Shown here piece after piece: positions 1 through 9,890 of a DNA stretch of 64,000 bases; position 1 is the stretch's first letter; each line of letters starts with the position of its first letter. This stretch comes from Prochilodus magdalenae. Its lineage: Eukaryota; Chordata; Actinopteri; Characiformes; Prochilodontidae. Location of the stretch: the NCBI GenBank assembly GCA_024036415.1, contig JAMWET010001900.1, forward strand, positions 32,501-96,500, given 5' to 3'. Made by a program: the position numbers and the translations under genes. A model generated the notes under the pieces. That model made no database searches, was not told where the DNA came from, and saw only the letters and a list, made by a program, of their open reading frames with translations.

Positions 1-281
1 GCAGGGCTGAAATTTGATTTGGATCAAAGTGCTTGAATAAAATGAATCTCTTATTTATAAAGGCCACCTCCACAGCTCCGCTACAAATGAAAGGCTTGTC
101 TCCAGCCCCCTCCGGTCATACACCATTCAGCCGAAAGCACGGTGAGCACAGACATTACCGAGGCAGGGTGAGGAGCTGCAGGCCTCGCTCACCTCAGATC
201 AGCGTCCACCATTACATCATCAGAAAGACACTGATGGACACACGACAGGCATGAGACCACGTGAGCGGAAGTGCACTGTGA
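1..281. other. Non-repetitive flank, no gene seen
   Basis: Ordinary-looking single-copy DNA before the first satellite array. The short open frames have no recognisable protein character. Nothing functional could be assigned. Confidence 0.5.
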
Positions 282-1165
282 GTGTTTCTAATAAAGTGGC
301 CAGTTAGAGAAGGCACAAGATGGGTGTTTCTAATAAAGTGGCCAGTTAGAGAAGGTGCACGATGGGCGTTTCTAATAAAGTGGCCAGTTAGAGAAGGTGC
401 ACGATGGGTGTTTCTAATAAAGTGGCCAGTTAGAGAAGGTGCACGATGGGTGTTTCTAATAAAGTGGCCAGTTAGAGAAGGTGCACGATGGGCGTTTCTA
501 ATAAAGTGGCCAGTTAGAGAAGGCACAAAATGGGTGTTTCTAATAAAGTGGCCAGTTAGAGAAGGCACAAGATGGGCGTTTCTAATAAAGTGGCCAGTTA
601 GAGAAGGTGCACGATGGGTGTTTCTAATAAAGTGGCCAGTTAGAGAAGGTGCACGATGGGCGTTTCTAATAAAGTGGCCAGTTAGAGAAGGCACAAAATG
701 GGTGTTTCTAATAAAGTGGCCAGTTAGAGAAGGCACAAGATGGGTGTTTCTAATAAAGTGGCCAGTTAGAGAAGGTGCACGATGGGTGTTTCTAATAAAG
801 TGGCCAGTTAGAGAAGGCACAAGATGGGTGTTTCTAATAAAGTGGCCAGTTAGAGAAGGTGCACGATGGGTGTTTCTAATAAAGTGGCCAGTTAGAGAAG
901 GTGCACGATGGGTGTTTCTAATAAAGTGGCCAGTTAGAGAAGGTGCACGATGGGTGTTTCTAATAAAGTGGCCAGTTAGAGAAGGCACAAAATGGGTGTT
1001 TCTAATAAAGTGGCCAGTTAGAGAAGGTGCACGATGGGCGTTTCTAATAAAGTGGCCAGTTAGAGAAGGCACAAAATGGGTGTTTCTAATAAAGTGGCCA
1101 GTTAGAGAAGGTGCACGATGGGTGTTTCTAATAAAGTGGCCAGTTAGAAAAGCTAATAAAGTGGC
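282..1165 (-). repeat. Satellite array 1, 42-bp unit, about 21 copies
   Basis: Each unit carries the core GTGTTTCTAATAAAGTGGCC (reverse complement GGCCACTTTATTAGAAACAC), then a CAGTTAGAGAAGG spacer and either GCACAAGA/GCACAAAA or GTGCACGA before TGGG. The unit is exactly 42 bp, so both strands stay open: 14-residue repeats such as FLIKWPVREGARWV on + and GHFIRNTHRAPSLT on -. These frames are by-products of the period and not proteins. Spacer variants recur in a four-unit (168-bp) order; for example GCACAAAATGGG starts at 523 and 691. The core resembles a teleost Tc1-like terminal inverted repeat (from memory). Confidence 0.95.
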
Positions 1166-2390
1166 TAACTAGTAGAAGTCCAAATGCTGGATTTCCAATT
1201 AGGTGGTCAGGTTGGTGGAAGCACAAGGGAGGTGTTCATGGAAGCACAGGGGAGGGGCTTCCAATAAAGTGTCTTGTTAGTGGAGGTCCACATGAAGTGT
1301 TTATAATAAAGTGGCCCATTGATAAACGCACAGGGGAGGGGTTACCAGTAAAGTGGCCAATTAGTGTAAGTACAAGTCAGGTGTTAGTGAAGGCATGGGG
1401 GGCGAGGGGGGTGGGGGCGGTTTCCAATAAACTGCCTGTTTAATGAAGATACATGGTGGGTGTTTCTAATAAAGTGGCCAGTGAGTGTAGATACAAGTCA
1501 GGTGTTAGTGGACAGTGAAGGGTTTCTAATAAAACGGCCAGTTAGTGGAACTCCAAGTTAGATGTTTCCAAAAACAGGAATGTTTCCAATAAAGTGGCCA
1601 GTTAGAGAAGGTACAAGGTGGGTGTTTTCAATAAAGTGGCCAGTTAGTGTAATTACATGTCAGGTGTTAGTGGAGGGACAGTGGGGGTAAGGGTGGAGGG
1701 ACAGTGGGGGTAAGGGTGGAGGTCAGTGGGGGTAAGGGTGGGGGGCTGGGTTCCAGTAAAGTGGCCAGTTAGTGTAAGTACAAGTCAGGTGTTAGTGGAG
1801 GGACAGTGGGGGTAAGGGTGGAGGGACAGTGGGGGTAAGGGTGGAGGGACAGTGGGGGTAAGGGTGGAGGGACAGTGGGGGTAAGGGTGGAGGGACAGTG
1901 GGGGTAAGGGTGGGGGGCTGGGTTTCAGTAAAGTGGCCAGTTAGTGTAAGTACAAGTCAGGTGTTAGTGGAGGGACAGTGGGGGTAAGGGTGGAGGGACA
2001 GTGGGGGTAAGGGTGGGGGGCTGGGTTCCAGTAAAGTGGCCAGTTAGTGTAAGTACAAGTCAGGTGTTAGTGGAGGGACAGTGGGGGTAAGGGTGGAGGG
2101 ACAGTGGGGGTAAGGGTGGAGGTCAGTGGGGGTAAGGGTGGGGGGCTGGGTTCCAGTAAAGTGGCCAGTTAGTGTAAGTACAAGTCAGGTGTTAGTGGAG
2201 GGACAGTGGGAGGGTTTCCAATAAAATGGCCAGTTAGGTGTTTTCAAAAAGAAACAGGCTAGAGGAAGCCAATGGGAGGTGTTTCCAATAAAGTGGCCAG
2301 TTAGAGAAGGTACAAGATATGTGTTTCCAATAAAGTGGCCAGTGTTTAGAAGCACGAGAGGTCTTCCAAGCTAGGTGTTTAATAAAGAGG
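1166..2390 (-). repeat. Decayed satellite copies with variable spacers
   Basis: The AATAAAGTGGCCAGTTAG core recurs at irregular spacing with substitutions (AATAAAATGGCC, AGTAAAGTGGCC, AATAAACTGCC). Spacers here differ from the 42-bp array and repeatedly read GTAAGTACAAGTCAGGTGTTAGTGGA. It looks like an older, diverged extension of array 1 into which the G-rich minisatellite is interleaved. Confidence 0.8.
1672..2212 (+). repeat. G-rich minisatellite with G-quadruplex potential
   Basis: A 23-bp unit, ACAGTGGGGGTAAGGGTGGAGGG, is repeated two to five times per block. Blocks are separated by a longer segment with the satellite core (GGGGCTGGGTTCCAGTAAAGTGGCCAGTTAG...), giving a two-level repeat. 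Each minisatellite unit has three or more G-runs, so adjacent units have four or more runs with short loops, which fits the usual G-quadruplex pattern on the + strand. Confidence 0.85.
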
Positions 2391-3125
2391 CGTGCGTGCT
2401 CACATATCCACACTGATCCCAACTACCGTGCCGATGATCAAAGGCCAGGTGTCTCTCTCGGCGCTCCTGGTTCTCCAGGGCTGGCCGGTAGTAACAGCAG
2501 GTACGTCTCTTAATGGCCATGTGAAATTAAACCAGTGGTAACGGCTGCCCAGATCACACTTTCCAAATGTGTGTGCAGTGACGTCCCGCCACACGGGAGC
2601 TGGGCAGGAACACACTAATATGTCATTTGTGGATCCCATAGTGGGAAAGATGAAAATGAGCCTGGTGTAAAATGACAAATGTTTCCCTGCTGATGAGGAC
2701 GGCGTTTCATTAATGAGACGTGCGTTCTGAGAGAAATCACCACATTAGGCTGTTCGGATTGAAAATTTAAATCTGAGTTTACAATCCCCCAGTTTCACCA
2801 TAACAACCTCCTCTTCTGTTTCCATCTGTAATCAAAGCCCACTGTGCAGCTACAGCACTGTTCATCTAAAACACGCCTACTTATTACAAACGCTCCGCAG
2901 CAGAGAGAGGGAGAGGAGTCATTTACATAGCAGGCGCTCTCCTTTAGAAAACACCAGCGCTTCTACGGCTGGGTTAGCATTTCCACCTTTCTCCACGAAA
3001 TGAGAGAAACTACACACCAGTAAATTACTGTGCTGCTGCTGACTGGCGAGGAAGCATCCTGTTACTGGGAGCACTACTAATTTACACACAGCAATTAATA
3101 CAGCTTCAATTAAACACAAAGCCCG
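2391..3125. other. Single-copy island between opposed arrays
   Basis: No tandem structure. A 92-codon open frame lies on the - strand (2400-2678) but shows no known domain and is not trusted as a gene. The island separates array 1 (core on -) from array 2 (core on +), so the flanks are inverted relative to each other. Confidence 0.5.
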
Positions 3126-3129
3126 ACAC

Positions 3130-4352
3130 TTACTCACTGGCCACTTTATTAGAAACACCCCCCATGTGCTTCCGCTCACTGGCCACTTTATTAGAAACAC
3201 CCCCCTTGTGCTTCCACTAACTGGCCACTTTATTAGAAACACCCGCCTTGTGCTTCCACTCACTGGCCACTTTATTAGAAACACCCACCTTGTGCTTCCA
3301 CTCACTGGCCACTTTATTAGAAACACCCACCTTGTGCTTCCACTCACTGGCCACTTTATTAGAAACACCCACCTTGTGCTTCCACTAACTGGCCACTTTA
3401 TTAGAAACACCCCCCTTGTGCTTCCACTAACTGGCCACTTTATTAGAAACACCCCCCTTGTGCTTCCACTCCCTGGCCACTTTATTAGAAACACCCACCT
3501 TGTGCTTCCACTCACTGGCCACTTTATTAGAAACACCCACCTTGTGCTTCCAGTAACTGGGCCACTTTATTAGAAAACCACCCCCTTGTGCTTCCACTAA
3601 CTGGCCACTTTATTAGAAACCCCCCCCGTGTGCTTCCACTCACTGGCCACTTTATTAGAAACACCCCCCATGTGCTTCCACTAACTGGCCACTTTATTAG
3701 AAACACCCCCCTTGTGCTTCCACTAACTGGCCACTTTATTAGAAACACCCCCCTTGTGCTTCCACTAACTGGCCACTTTATTAGAAACACCCCCCATGTG
3801 CTTCCACTAACTGGCCACTTTATTAGAAACACCCCCCTTGTGCTTCCACTCTCTGGCCACTTTATTAGAAACACCTCCCTTGTGCTTCCACTCACTGGCC
3901 ACTTTATTAGAACCCCCACACCCACCTTGTGCTTCCACTCACTGGCCACTTTATTAGAAACACCCACCTTGTGCTTCCACTCACTGGCCACTTTATTAGA
4001 AACACCCACCTTGTGCTTCTACTCACTGGCCACTTTATTAGAAACACCCCCTTTGTGCTTCTACTCACTGGCCACTTTATTAGAAACACCCGCTTTGTGC
4101 TTCCACTAACTGGCCACTTTATCAGAAACCCCAACCTTGTGCTTCCACTAACTGGCCACTTTATTAGAAACACCCACCTTGTGCTTCCACTAACTGGCCA
4201 CTTTATTAGAAACACCCACCTTGTGCTTCCACTAACTGGCCACTTTATTAGAAACACCCACCTTGTGCTTTCACTAGCTGGCCACTTTATTAGAAACACC
4301 CCCCCTTTGTGCTTCCACTCACTGGCCACTTTATTAGAAACACCAGCCTCCA
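3130..4352 (+). repeat. Satellite array 2, ~42-bp unit, about 29 copies
   Basis: Repeats of CACTGGCCACTTTATTAGAA followed by ACACCCACCTTGTGCTTC, in opposite orientation to array 1. Units alternate CACTAACTGG and CACTCACTGG and vary at ACCCACCTT / CCCCCCTT / CCCCCATG. A few one-base indels (near 3555, 3575, 3912) shift the frame and break the repeat-coded open frames. The spacer (CTTGTGCTTCCACT) differs from that of array 1, so the two arrays share the core but not the full unit. Confidence 0.95.
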
Positions 4353-5045
4353 TGTTTCTCCGCTCGCTGGCTTCTCAGCGCTGTAGTGGAGCCGCTGCAG
4401 TATGTCCAGGACAGATATCCACCCAAACATTCTCGGAGTGAATAATTTAAGCGCCGCTCCGGGCGACTGTGTCTCCCTTTACTTGATAACATAATGCCAA
4501 TCCTTACGTTGGGTTGCATTTCTCTCGTTGCATCAGCCTGAGAAAATAATATTCAGCCGTGTGGTGTCACTCCCTCTGAGCAGCGATGCTACTGAAACGA
4601 CACCCAGCCTGATAAGCGGGTGGGGTGGTGAGGGGAGTGTGGTGGGAGTCGTGGGGGGAGGGGGCCGGGGACGAGCACATCGTTAGAGGAGTCTAATGGA
4701 GTCGACGGCGGTGTGACTGAAGCCTGTAATTATCTAAAGCATTGTCTTCAGACATCAATAATGCAGCACGCTGATGAGTCAGGTCCATTTCCAGTACACT
4801 CTGCTATCGCAGATTTACGTCAAAAGCTCAATACAGTGACTGATCTCCGTCTGCGAGATGATCCAGAGCACAAACGAGAAACGCCGAGCTTGTCGTACGT
4901 ACGTCAGACGAAATCAGCCGTTAATGAATATTACAGTCTGCAAAGGCCAAGTTCCAGCATCCAGTCATTTGTAATAAACTCGGCACGGGAAAGTCGAGCT
5001 GATCTAAGAGCAGGGAACGTGTTCCTGCATTAGTCTCATTCATTT
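4353..5045. other. Single-copy DNA, no gene seen
   Basis: Unique-looking sequence with mixed base composition and AT-rich motifs (AATAATTTAAGC, GAAAATAATATTCAG, GTAATTATC). No convincing exon, splice sites or protein-like frame. It could hold conserved non-coding sequence, which cannot be tested without alignment. Confidence 0.4.
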
Positions 5046-5299
5046 AGCTAGTTTATACACTGCCCCGTCAGACGTTTGGGACACCAGCCAATCAGGAATC
5101 GTTTTCCTGTGGCATCTAGATGGATACAGCTGAATGAGCTGTTCTCCTATTGGTTTGGACTTCAGGTGCTGAAGAGATGTTCTAACACGTCAGCATAATC
5201 ACCAATCACAGCTCCTTATTTCTAATCAGACCAAATTCATGTCACACTAGACCATCTGGAGGTTCTAGATACATCAGTGACAGAGTACAAGCGCATTCA
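5046..5299. other. No recognised feature
   Basis: Sequence between single-copy DNA and a dispersed repeat. Wording such as CAGACGTTTGGGACACC suggests a dispersed repeat but no family is assigned. Confidence 0.3.
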
Positions 5300-5384
5300 G
5301 TCTAAAGATGGGTTGTTAGGGATGGTAAACAGCTCACCACTGCAAGAGTCCCTGTGCAACGACTGCAGGGTAAATCTAGAACTG

Positions 5385-5640
5385 TGGACTAAAGAATGTG
5401 AAGAGTGGCTTGCTGCAAGCTGGTGAATGGGAGTCTATGGAAGAAACGAGGGATGAATAGATGACACATAGAGGAGTGTGGGTCAGTATGGCTGGGGATT
5501 AGAGTTTGGGGATCTGCCCTAGTTAGTATGTACAGTTTGGTGGCTGTAGGTTAAAGGAAACTATAGAGTTTGAATGGGAGTAGAAACAAATGGGACTCTA
5601 TGGGAGGAACGAGGGGGGTGGGGTTGGGACAAACACCAAC
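5385..5640 (-). repeat. Dispersed repeat, same family as 45335-45660
   Basis: Two tandem versions of a ~150-bp module: GAATGGGAGTCTATGG, GAACGAGG(G), CATAGAGGAGTGTGGGTCAGTATGGCTG, GGGATCTGCCCT. The reverse complement of the same words in the same order occurs at 45335-45660. Shared order over about 150 bp shows a dispersed repeat family; its identity is unknown to me. Confidence 0.75.
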
Positions 5641-6064
5641 ATTGAATTTGTGCTTGGTGGTCTGCCCTAAGATTGTGTATGTGAAACGATGTCTGTTGGT
5701 GGAGCCAAAGTGGAGAGCATGGGTGTGTGCGTTTCCACCCCATATATTCTTAATGGGGGAAAAAACTGGAAATCATACATCCAATCAAAAAGCTGTATAG
5801 AAGCACAGCATTCCTGATCCGGCTGAACATTCCAGAGTTGGATCAGTGTCGATATCTTGGAAAACATGGAATGTCTTTTAGAAGCTTCAATCTCGAATGG
5901 CCTTCCTCTAATTTTCCATTCCACCTTAAATAGTGCAGCATTTACATTCTGGTGGCTAAACGCTCCATTTAAGGTGGAGCAGATGTTTAAATGAGAAACT
6001 ACTTCAGTCCTATGGGGTCGTAGTAGACGTCAGTCACTGGTGAGGAACCTGAGTTGGACGGTCA
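5640..6064. repeat. Dispersed repeat fragments incl. TTCCACCTTAAATAGTGCAG
   Basis: 5917-5980 contains TTCCATTCCACCTTAAATAG, GTGCAGCATTTACATTC and then an inverted partner CCATTTAAGGTGGAGCAG, giving a small imperfect palindrome. The same words form a tandem series at 63700-64000. The rest of the interval shows no gene. Confidence 0.55.
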
Positions 6065-6660
6065 TCACTTCCCAGTGTCTGAAACACCACTCCCATTGGA
6101 CGCAGAGCAGAGACGCTGACGTGCCAGTGCCAGCGTGGGCTGTGAGCTGTTTGGCCCACTGTTCATGTTGTTACCGGGTACAGTGTGTCCTCTTCCTGCA
6201 GCGCCAACTGCCCAACCGTTCTGGGTCTGCTGGCCATGGCTGGAAGTCCGTCTCTGTGGCTGGAAGGCCGGCGTAAAAGAGCTGGACATGCCCCTACAAC
6301 TCCTCCGGCAGCAGCCTATTCAGAAAGCCTTACCGCACTAGCTCTATCCCACACAGCCTTCTCAGACCATCGGTATGACTGCCAAACCACTGTGCCTAGC
6401 TCTGGGAAGCCTCCGTCAGTCTAGTGGCACCGGCATCTGCCTGAACCACCACGGTAGAGCCATGGTCAAAGCCGCTAGGTCGTCCTGTTGTCCTGCCAGC
6501 AGATCCACAAGCTTCTGGAGTGCATTCCCTTCCGGGGCCAGGTGCAACTGGTGACGGCTGCCGTCCAGCCCCTGGACCACGGCAGCTTTCACCATGACCC
6601 TCTCGCCAGGCTTCAGCTGGGTCCCAGTGCCGGCCTCTACCATGTCACACCGGCCTATAG
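6065..6660 (-). pseudogene. Possible decayed coding remnant, unidentified
   Basis: On the - strand, 6416-6643 encodes a 75-residue frame with balanced, protein-like composition (GERVMVKAAVVQGLDG, then NALQKLVDLLAGQQDDLAALT, heptad-like). After a stop, another open stretch follows to 6065. The leucine/glutamine-rich stretch could come from a retroelement gag-like protein or be chance. No catalytic motif, zinc knuckle or splice site supports either. Weak call. Confidence 0.2.
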
Positions 6661-7204
6661 AAGGTGCCGGAACTTTACACAGATCCAGTTTAATGTTTTT
6701 ATCTCTATCCCAAAATGTTAACTTCGGGAAGTAGAGAAGAAACAGGCGCGTAGAGACCCTGCACGCTTCCAGATATCAACAACAACGTGAAACATGCCAC
6801 CTTCGCCTGCAGGCGAGTAACAGAGTTTGAAGTGCCTGTTTGTGTGGAGGTGTAAAGGCCTGGAGAGTGCGAGCGAGCTGATAGTGATGAGAGACGAGAG
6901 ATGATTAAGAATCTAACGGATGCTGATGGAGCCGTAATTACACTTTCCTGCTCCTGGCTTTAATTATACACCGAGTGCCAAGCTGTGGGTTCAGAGCTAC
7001 GGCGGGTTACGGAGTTCCACTCACATCTCTTTCACTGTTATTACAGAGCAGACGTGCGCTCCTGACCTTACGTCTTTCAGCTACAATGAAATTCACTGCT
7101 GTTGGAACCGGAGAGCAAATTACACAGTGACAGTCACAGGGAGGAACCTGTACAGTGGGGTGTGAAGGCAGCTGAAGCCTTACGGTGTCTGCCTGTGACC
7201 AATC
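6661..7204. other. Single-copy DNA with TAATTA-type cores
   Basis: 6900-6985 holds GCCGTAATTACACTTTCC and GGCTTTAATTATACACC, homeodomain-type AT cores in otherwise mixed sequence. This is what conserved non-coding elements often look like, but conservation cannot be judged from one sequence. No coding frame is supported. Confidence 0.35.
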
Positions 7205-7214
7205 CATCATAGCA

Positions 7215-7405
7215 GCTCAAGCAACTCCGACCACACCACAGCGGTTCGATTCCCCGAACCGAAAGGATGTGACTGAGGTGCCCTTGGGCAAGGCACCCAA
7301 CCAACTGCTACCTACGCACTGTGAATAGGGCTGCCCGCCTCTCCAAGGTGAGTGTGCTCACTGCCCCCTAGTGTCTGTGCAGGTGTTTTACTACACAGGT
7401 CTAAA
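7215..7405 (+). mobile_element. tRNA-derived SINE (family 1), 5' decayed
   Basis: The pol III B-box-like GGTTCGATTCC is at 7243-7253. It is followed by GAGGTGCCCTTGGGCAAGGC, a TGAATAGGGCTGCCC block and GTGTGCTCACTGCCCCCTAG. The same order occurs at 50096-50265 and, more diverged, at 59200-59365. The A-box region is too diverged to place. Confidence 0.75.
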
Positions 7406-7599
7406 TCTGAAGTGTTCTAGAGCAGCAGCCCCCAAACTGTTTACACTCCCATACCCCTTCAGACATTCGACCAGCTGCTGTGCTATTTTTATCAAATCCG
7501 TCCCCTTTAAAAACGCAGAACTGTGAAAATTATTCACAAGTGCACAGTAGCATGTTACATCAGAGCTCCTTTATGGTCATAGAATGTTTACCTACAGCG

Positions 7600-8250
7600 A
7601 GAGACTGATATGATCAATATTTATTGAGCTACACATACAGAAGTCTGTCTCTCAGTATGGCGTCGGGCCGCCGTGTTTGCTAACCCAACACGCCAGAGCA
7701 AGCCAGTTCGTTCTCGGTTATGGAGCTGTAGAGAGGTTCCTGATGGTGGTCCTGTGATATAATCCATCCCATGCAGCTTTGAACATCCTCACCACAGTTT
7801 CCTGCAGGATGGTGCTGTAGGGCTGGAGGTGGAGGGACACCAGGCCTTTCTGGACGCGTGACGACAAACCGTTCGTCTTGGTGCTGACCACGGTTTTTTG
7901 CCTCCCACACACGGATTCGTCCTGTGGGGGCGTCTCCACCAAGACTTAAAAGCGGGACCTCGTCACTGGAAGATGACCCCGCTGCCGTTTCCAGATGAGT
8001 CACTCCATGACCGTCTGGTACGACACCACTGCAGTCTTGGTGGACTGGTCGACGTAGGTGTTAACGGGACAGTCGTGCATGTAACGGTCTGTGTGCATGT
8101 GCGGTCCTGAGTTGTGCAAGCACGACGCATCTGCCGATGGTGCTGCACTAACAGGATGACTCACGGAGGACCATGAGGGGACCATGTTGGGATCATTAGC
8201 ATGTGTCATGATGTCACACCTACACACCGAGTTTCAGTCCTGTGGGGTGA
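7600..8250 (-). mobile_element. Tc1-like relic, family A (internally deleted)
   Basis: Read on the - strand it matches the copies at 18160-18860, 32050-32760 and 47600-48545: CAATAAATATTGATCATATC at the 3' end, the C-terminal SQDxIRNLYSSI region, and an N-terminal half with the CVxxRTRRSWSD block. This copy carries extra single-base insertions and is more diverged. The central part of a normal Tc1 transposase is absent, as in its relatives. Non-functional. Confidence 0.8.
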
Positions 8251-9074
8251 TTCCTTACTGGTGTGATCTAGTCACAGGTTTGAGTTAGAATTAGATTAAG
8301 ATCTAAAGACAGCAGTGATATCGGATCGGTACTTGAGTAGAGTTCCAGCATCGGAATAGGTCTGGAAAGCACAACTAACCAGGATCATACAGGTCTTAAC
8401 AGGAGCAGTGCTCAGTATTCAGAGAAGCGCACAGTGTCAGGATCTCCTGCTCAGCAGCTGGCGAGTGAACCTGCCGAGCTGTTTGTGCTGTCTGTATCAG
8501 GGACGTGTAATTGTCCAGTTGGTGAACAGAATTTATTGAAGATTACAGGAAGTGTAAACAACAAACAGCAGATGTTTCTGCACATACTCCAGTGTCACTG
8601 AGAGTATCCCTGGGAGTACAGCTCCGTCAGTTTGGGAACCACTGTTCCAGAGCAAAACAACCAGCAAGCTCCCACATACACACGACTACAGCAGGCCATC
8701 ACTGCTGAAACTGACATATCAGTGTAATGGACAGGACTTCCAGTAAGCCCCTCTAAACTAGCTCCTAGGCAGCAGCTGAAGATGGAGTATAGATGGAAGA
8801 GAAGAACCTTCAACCGGCCCAGCCAGAGCTATCCTGCACACACAGCCGGTGGCACTCGCCCCTCACCCCAGCTTAGATACTACTGTCCTACTACTGCGCC
8901 CAACCTGCCCGTCCACACATTGCGCTGGGAGGAGAGAGACTGAGCGTCAGGGAAAGAGGAGATCAGAGAGAGAGAGGTGCCAAAAGGAGGGGAAGGGGAA
9001 ACTTTGCTACGTCTCTAAAAGCAGTGTAGCAGACAGCCATAACCCTGCCAGCAACCTGACGGTCTTCGACATAC
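8251..9074. other. No gene recognised
   Basis: 8628-8655 (GTCAGTTTGGGAACCACTGT) is a rough reverse complement of 7425-7445 (GCAGCCCCCAAACTG), so the two may be ends of one older element into which the Tc1 relic fell. 8930-8995 is purine-rich. A 209-codon open frame from 8849 runs into the LTR-like element and has no protein features. Confidence 0.4.
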
Positions 9075-9585
9075 TGTCACGCTTCCGGGGCTTCCCTGAC
9101 TCCACCGTTCTCCCAAACTCCACTTCCCAGAGTGCATCACCTGGTGACGTCACACTCACATGTCCCCAGTCAACCAATCACTCACGGTCTAGCTCGTCTG
9201 AGTACCGAGCCGCTCATTGCGAAGTCTCGTCGACGCTGTTAGCACTGCTGAGCGTTTCCTTCGGATCTCTCTACTCTGGCTTTGACTCCTTCTGTTTTTT
9301 CACCACCTCTTTGGCTTATCCCTTGTTCTGGTTACTCGTTTGCCCTACCTCCTGGCTTTTGACCTCCTTCTGTTCTCCTGACTCCTCTCTTTGTCTACTC
9401 CTTACATTGTGGTTGCCTCAGTTGCCTGATTTTCTGGTTCTAGACTTTTGCCTGCCTCTCGACTTGTTGCTGTGTTAATGGCCACTTTATTAGAAACACC
9501 CAGCTTGCGCTTCAACTCACTACCCCATTGTTAAATAAAGCTCACCTGACTTTTGCGCACTGAGCCCAGTTCTTTGTTCCTGACA
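9075..9585 (+). mobile_element. Solo-LTR-like element, 511 bp
   Basis: It begins TGTCACG and ends CTGACA, so the ends are short inverted repeats (TGTCA...TGACA), as in LTRs. A polyadenylation signal AATAAA is at 9534-9539 near the 3' end, followed by a CTCACCTGACTT-type segment. Layout and wording match a solo LTR of fish retrotransposons (family from memory). GACATAC occurs at both boundaries, though part of it overlaps the terminal TGACA, so a clean target duplication is uncertain. No internal gag/pol region is adjacent. Confidence 0.6.
9479..9529 (+). repeat. Single satellite monomer inside the LTR-like element
   Basis: TGGCCACTTTATTAGAAACA, then CCCAGCTTGCGCTTCAACTC, is one unit of the 42-bp satellite standing alone. 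It is bounded by GTTAA at 9474-9478 and again at 9530-9534, which could be a target duplication. It sits immediately before the AATAAA signal of the LTR-like element. Confidence 0.8.
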
Positions 9586-9639
9586 TACACAAAGTGCTCT
9601 ATCCACAGGTCCCTAATCAGACAGCAGGCACCAGTCAAA

Positions 9640-9890
9640 CGTCAGCAACACAGCCTTTGGTTGAATCCCCACCTGAGAAAGATGTAAGATAGAGGTAAAG
9701 AGGAAAGCCATCTTCTGCTGCTGTTCAGTTCCCGGATGGATGTGCTAACATTCTCCTGTAGAGCTTCTTGATAAATTCCAGAATTTATAGCTCCATCAAA
9801 TGACGGCAAACGGTCCTGCTCCAATAGCAGTAAAGCAGCCCCAAACCGTGACACTACCACCGCCATGCTTCATGGTCCGGGGTCTGCAGG
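9640..9890 (-). pseudogene. Tc1 transposase fragment (middle domain)
   Basis: On the - strand, KHGGGSVTVWGCFTA is followed by FDGAINSGIYQEALQENVST and SIRELNSSRRW. This matches the Tc1 transposase region between the first and second catalytic aspartates (KHGGGS..WGCF...I.G..N...Y...L..NV). A frameshift separates the two parts and no DNA-binding domain or later catalytic residues are present. A dead fragment; the DxE active site cannot be assembled from it. Confidence 0.75.

Noticed and set aside
282..1172. 296-codon open frame of FLIKWPV repeats, with a 286-codon frame opposite
   Set aside because: Caused by a 42-bp unit without stops on either strand; array variants elsewhere with 31- or 41-bp units break it.
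3130..4352. CRISPR-like look (conserved core alternating with short spacers)
   Set aside because: Spacers are nearly identical to each other, there are no cas genes, and the DNA is vertebrate-like; it is a satellite.
8849..9478. 209-codon frame with hydrophobic C-terminus
   Set aside because: It runs through the LTR-like element; the hydrophobic part comes from CT-rich LTR sequence.
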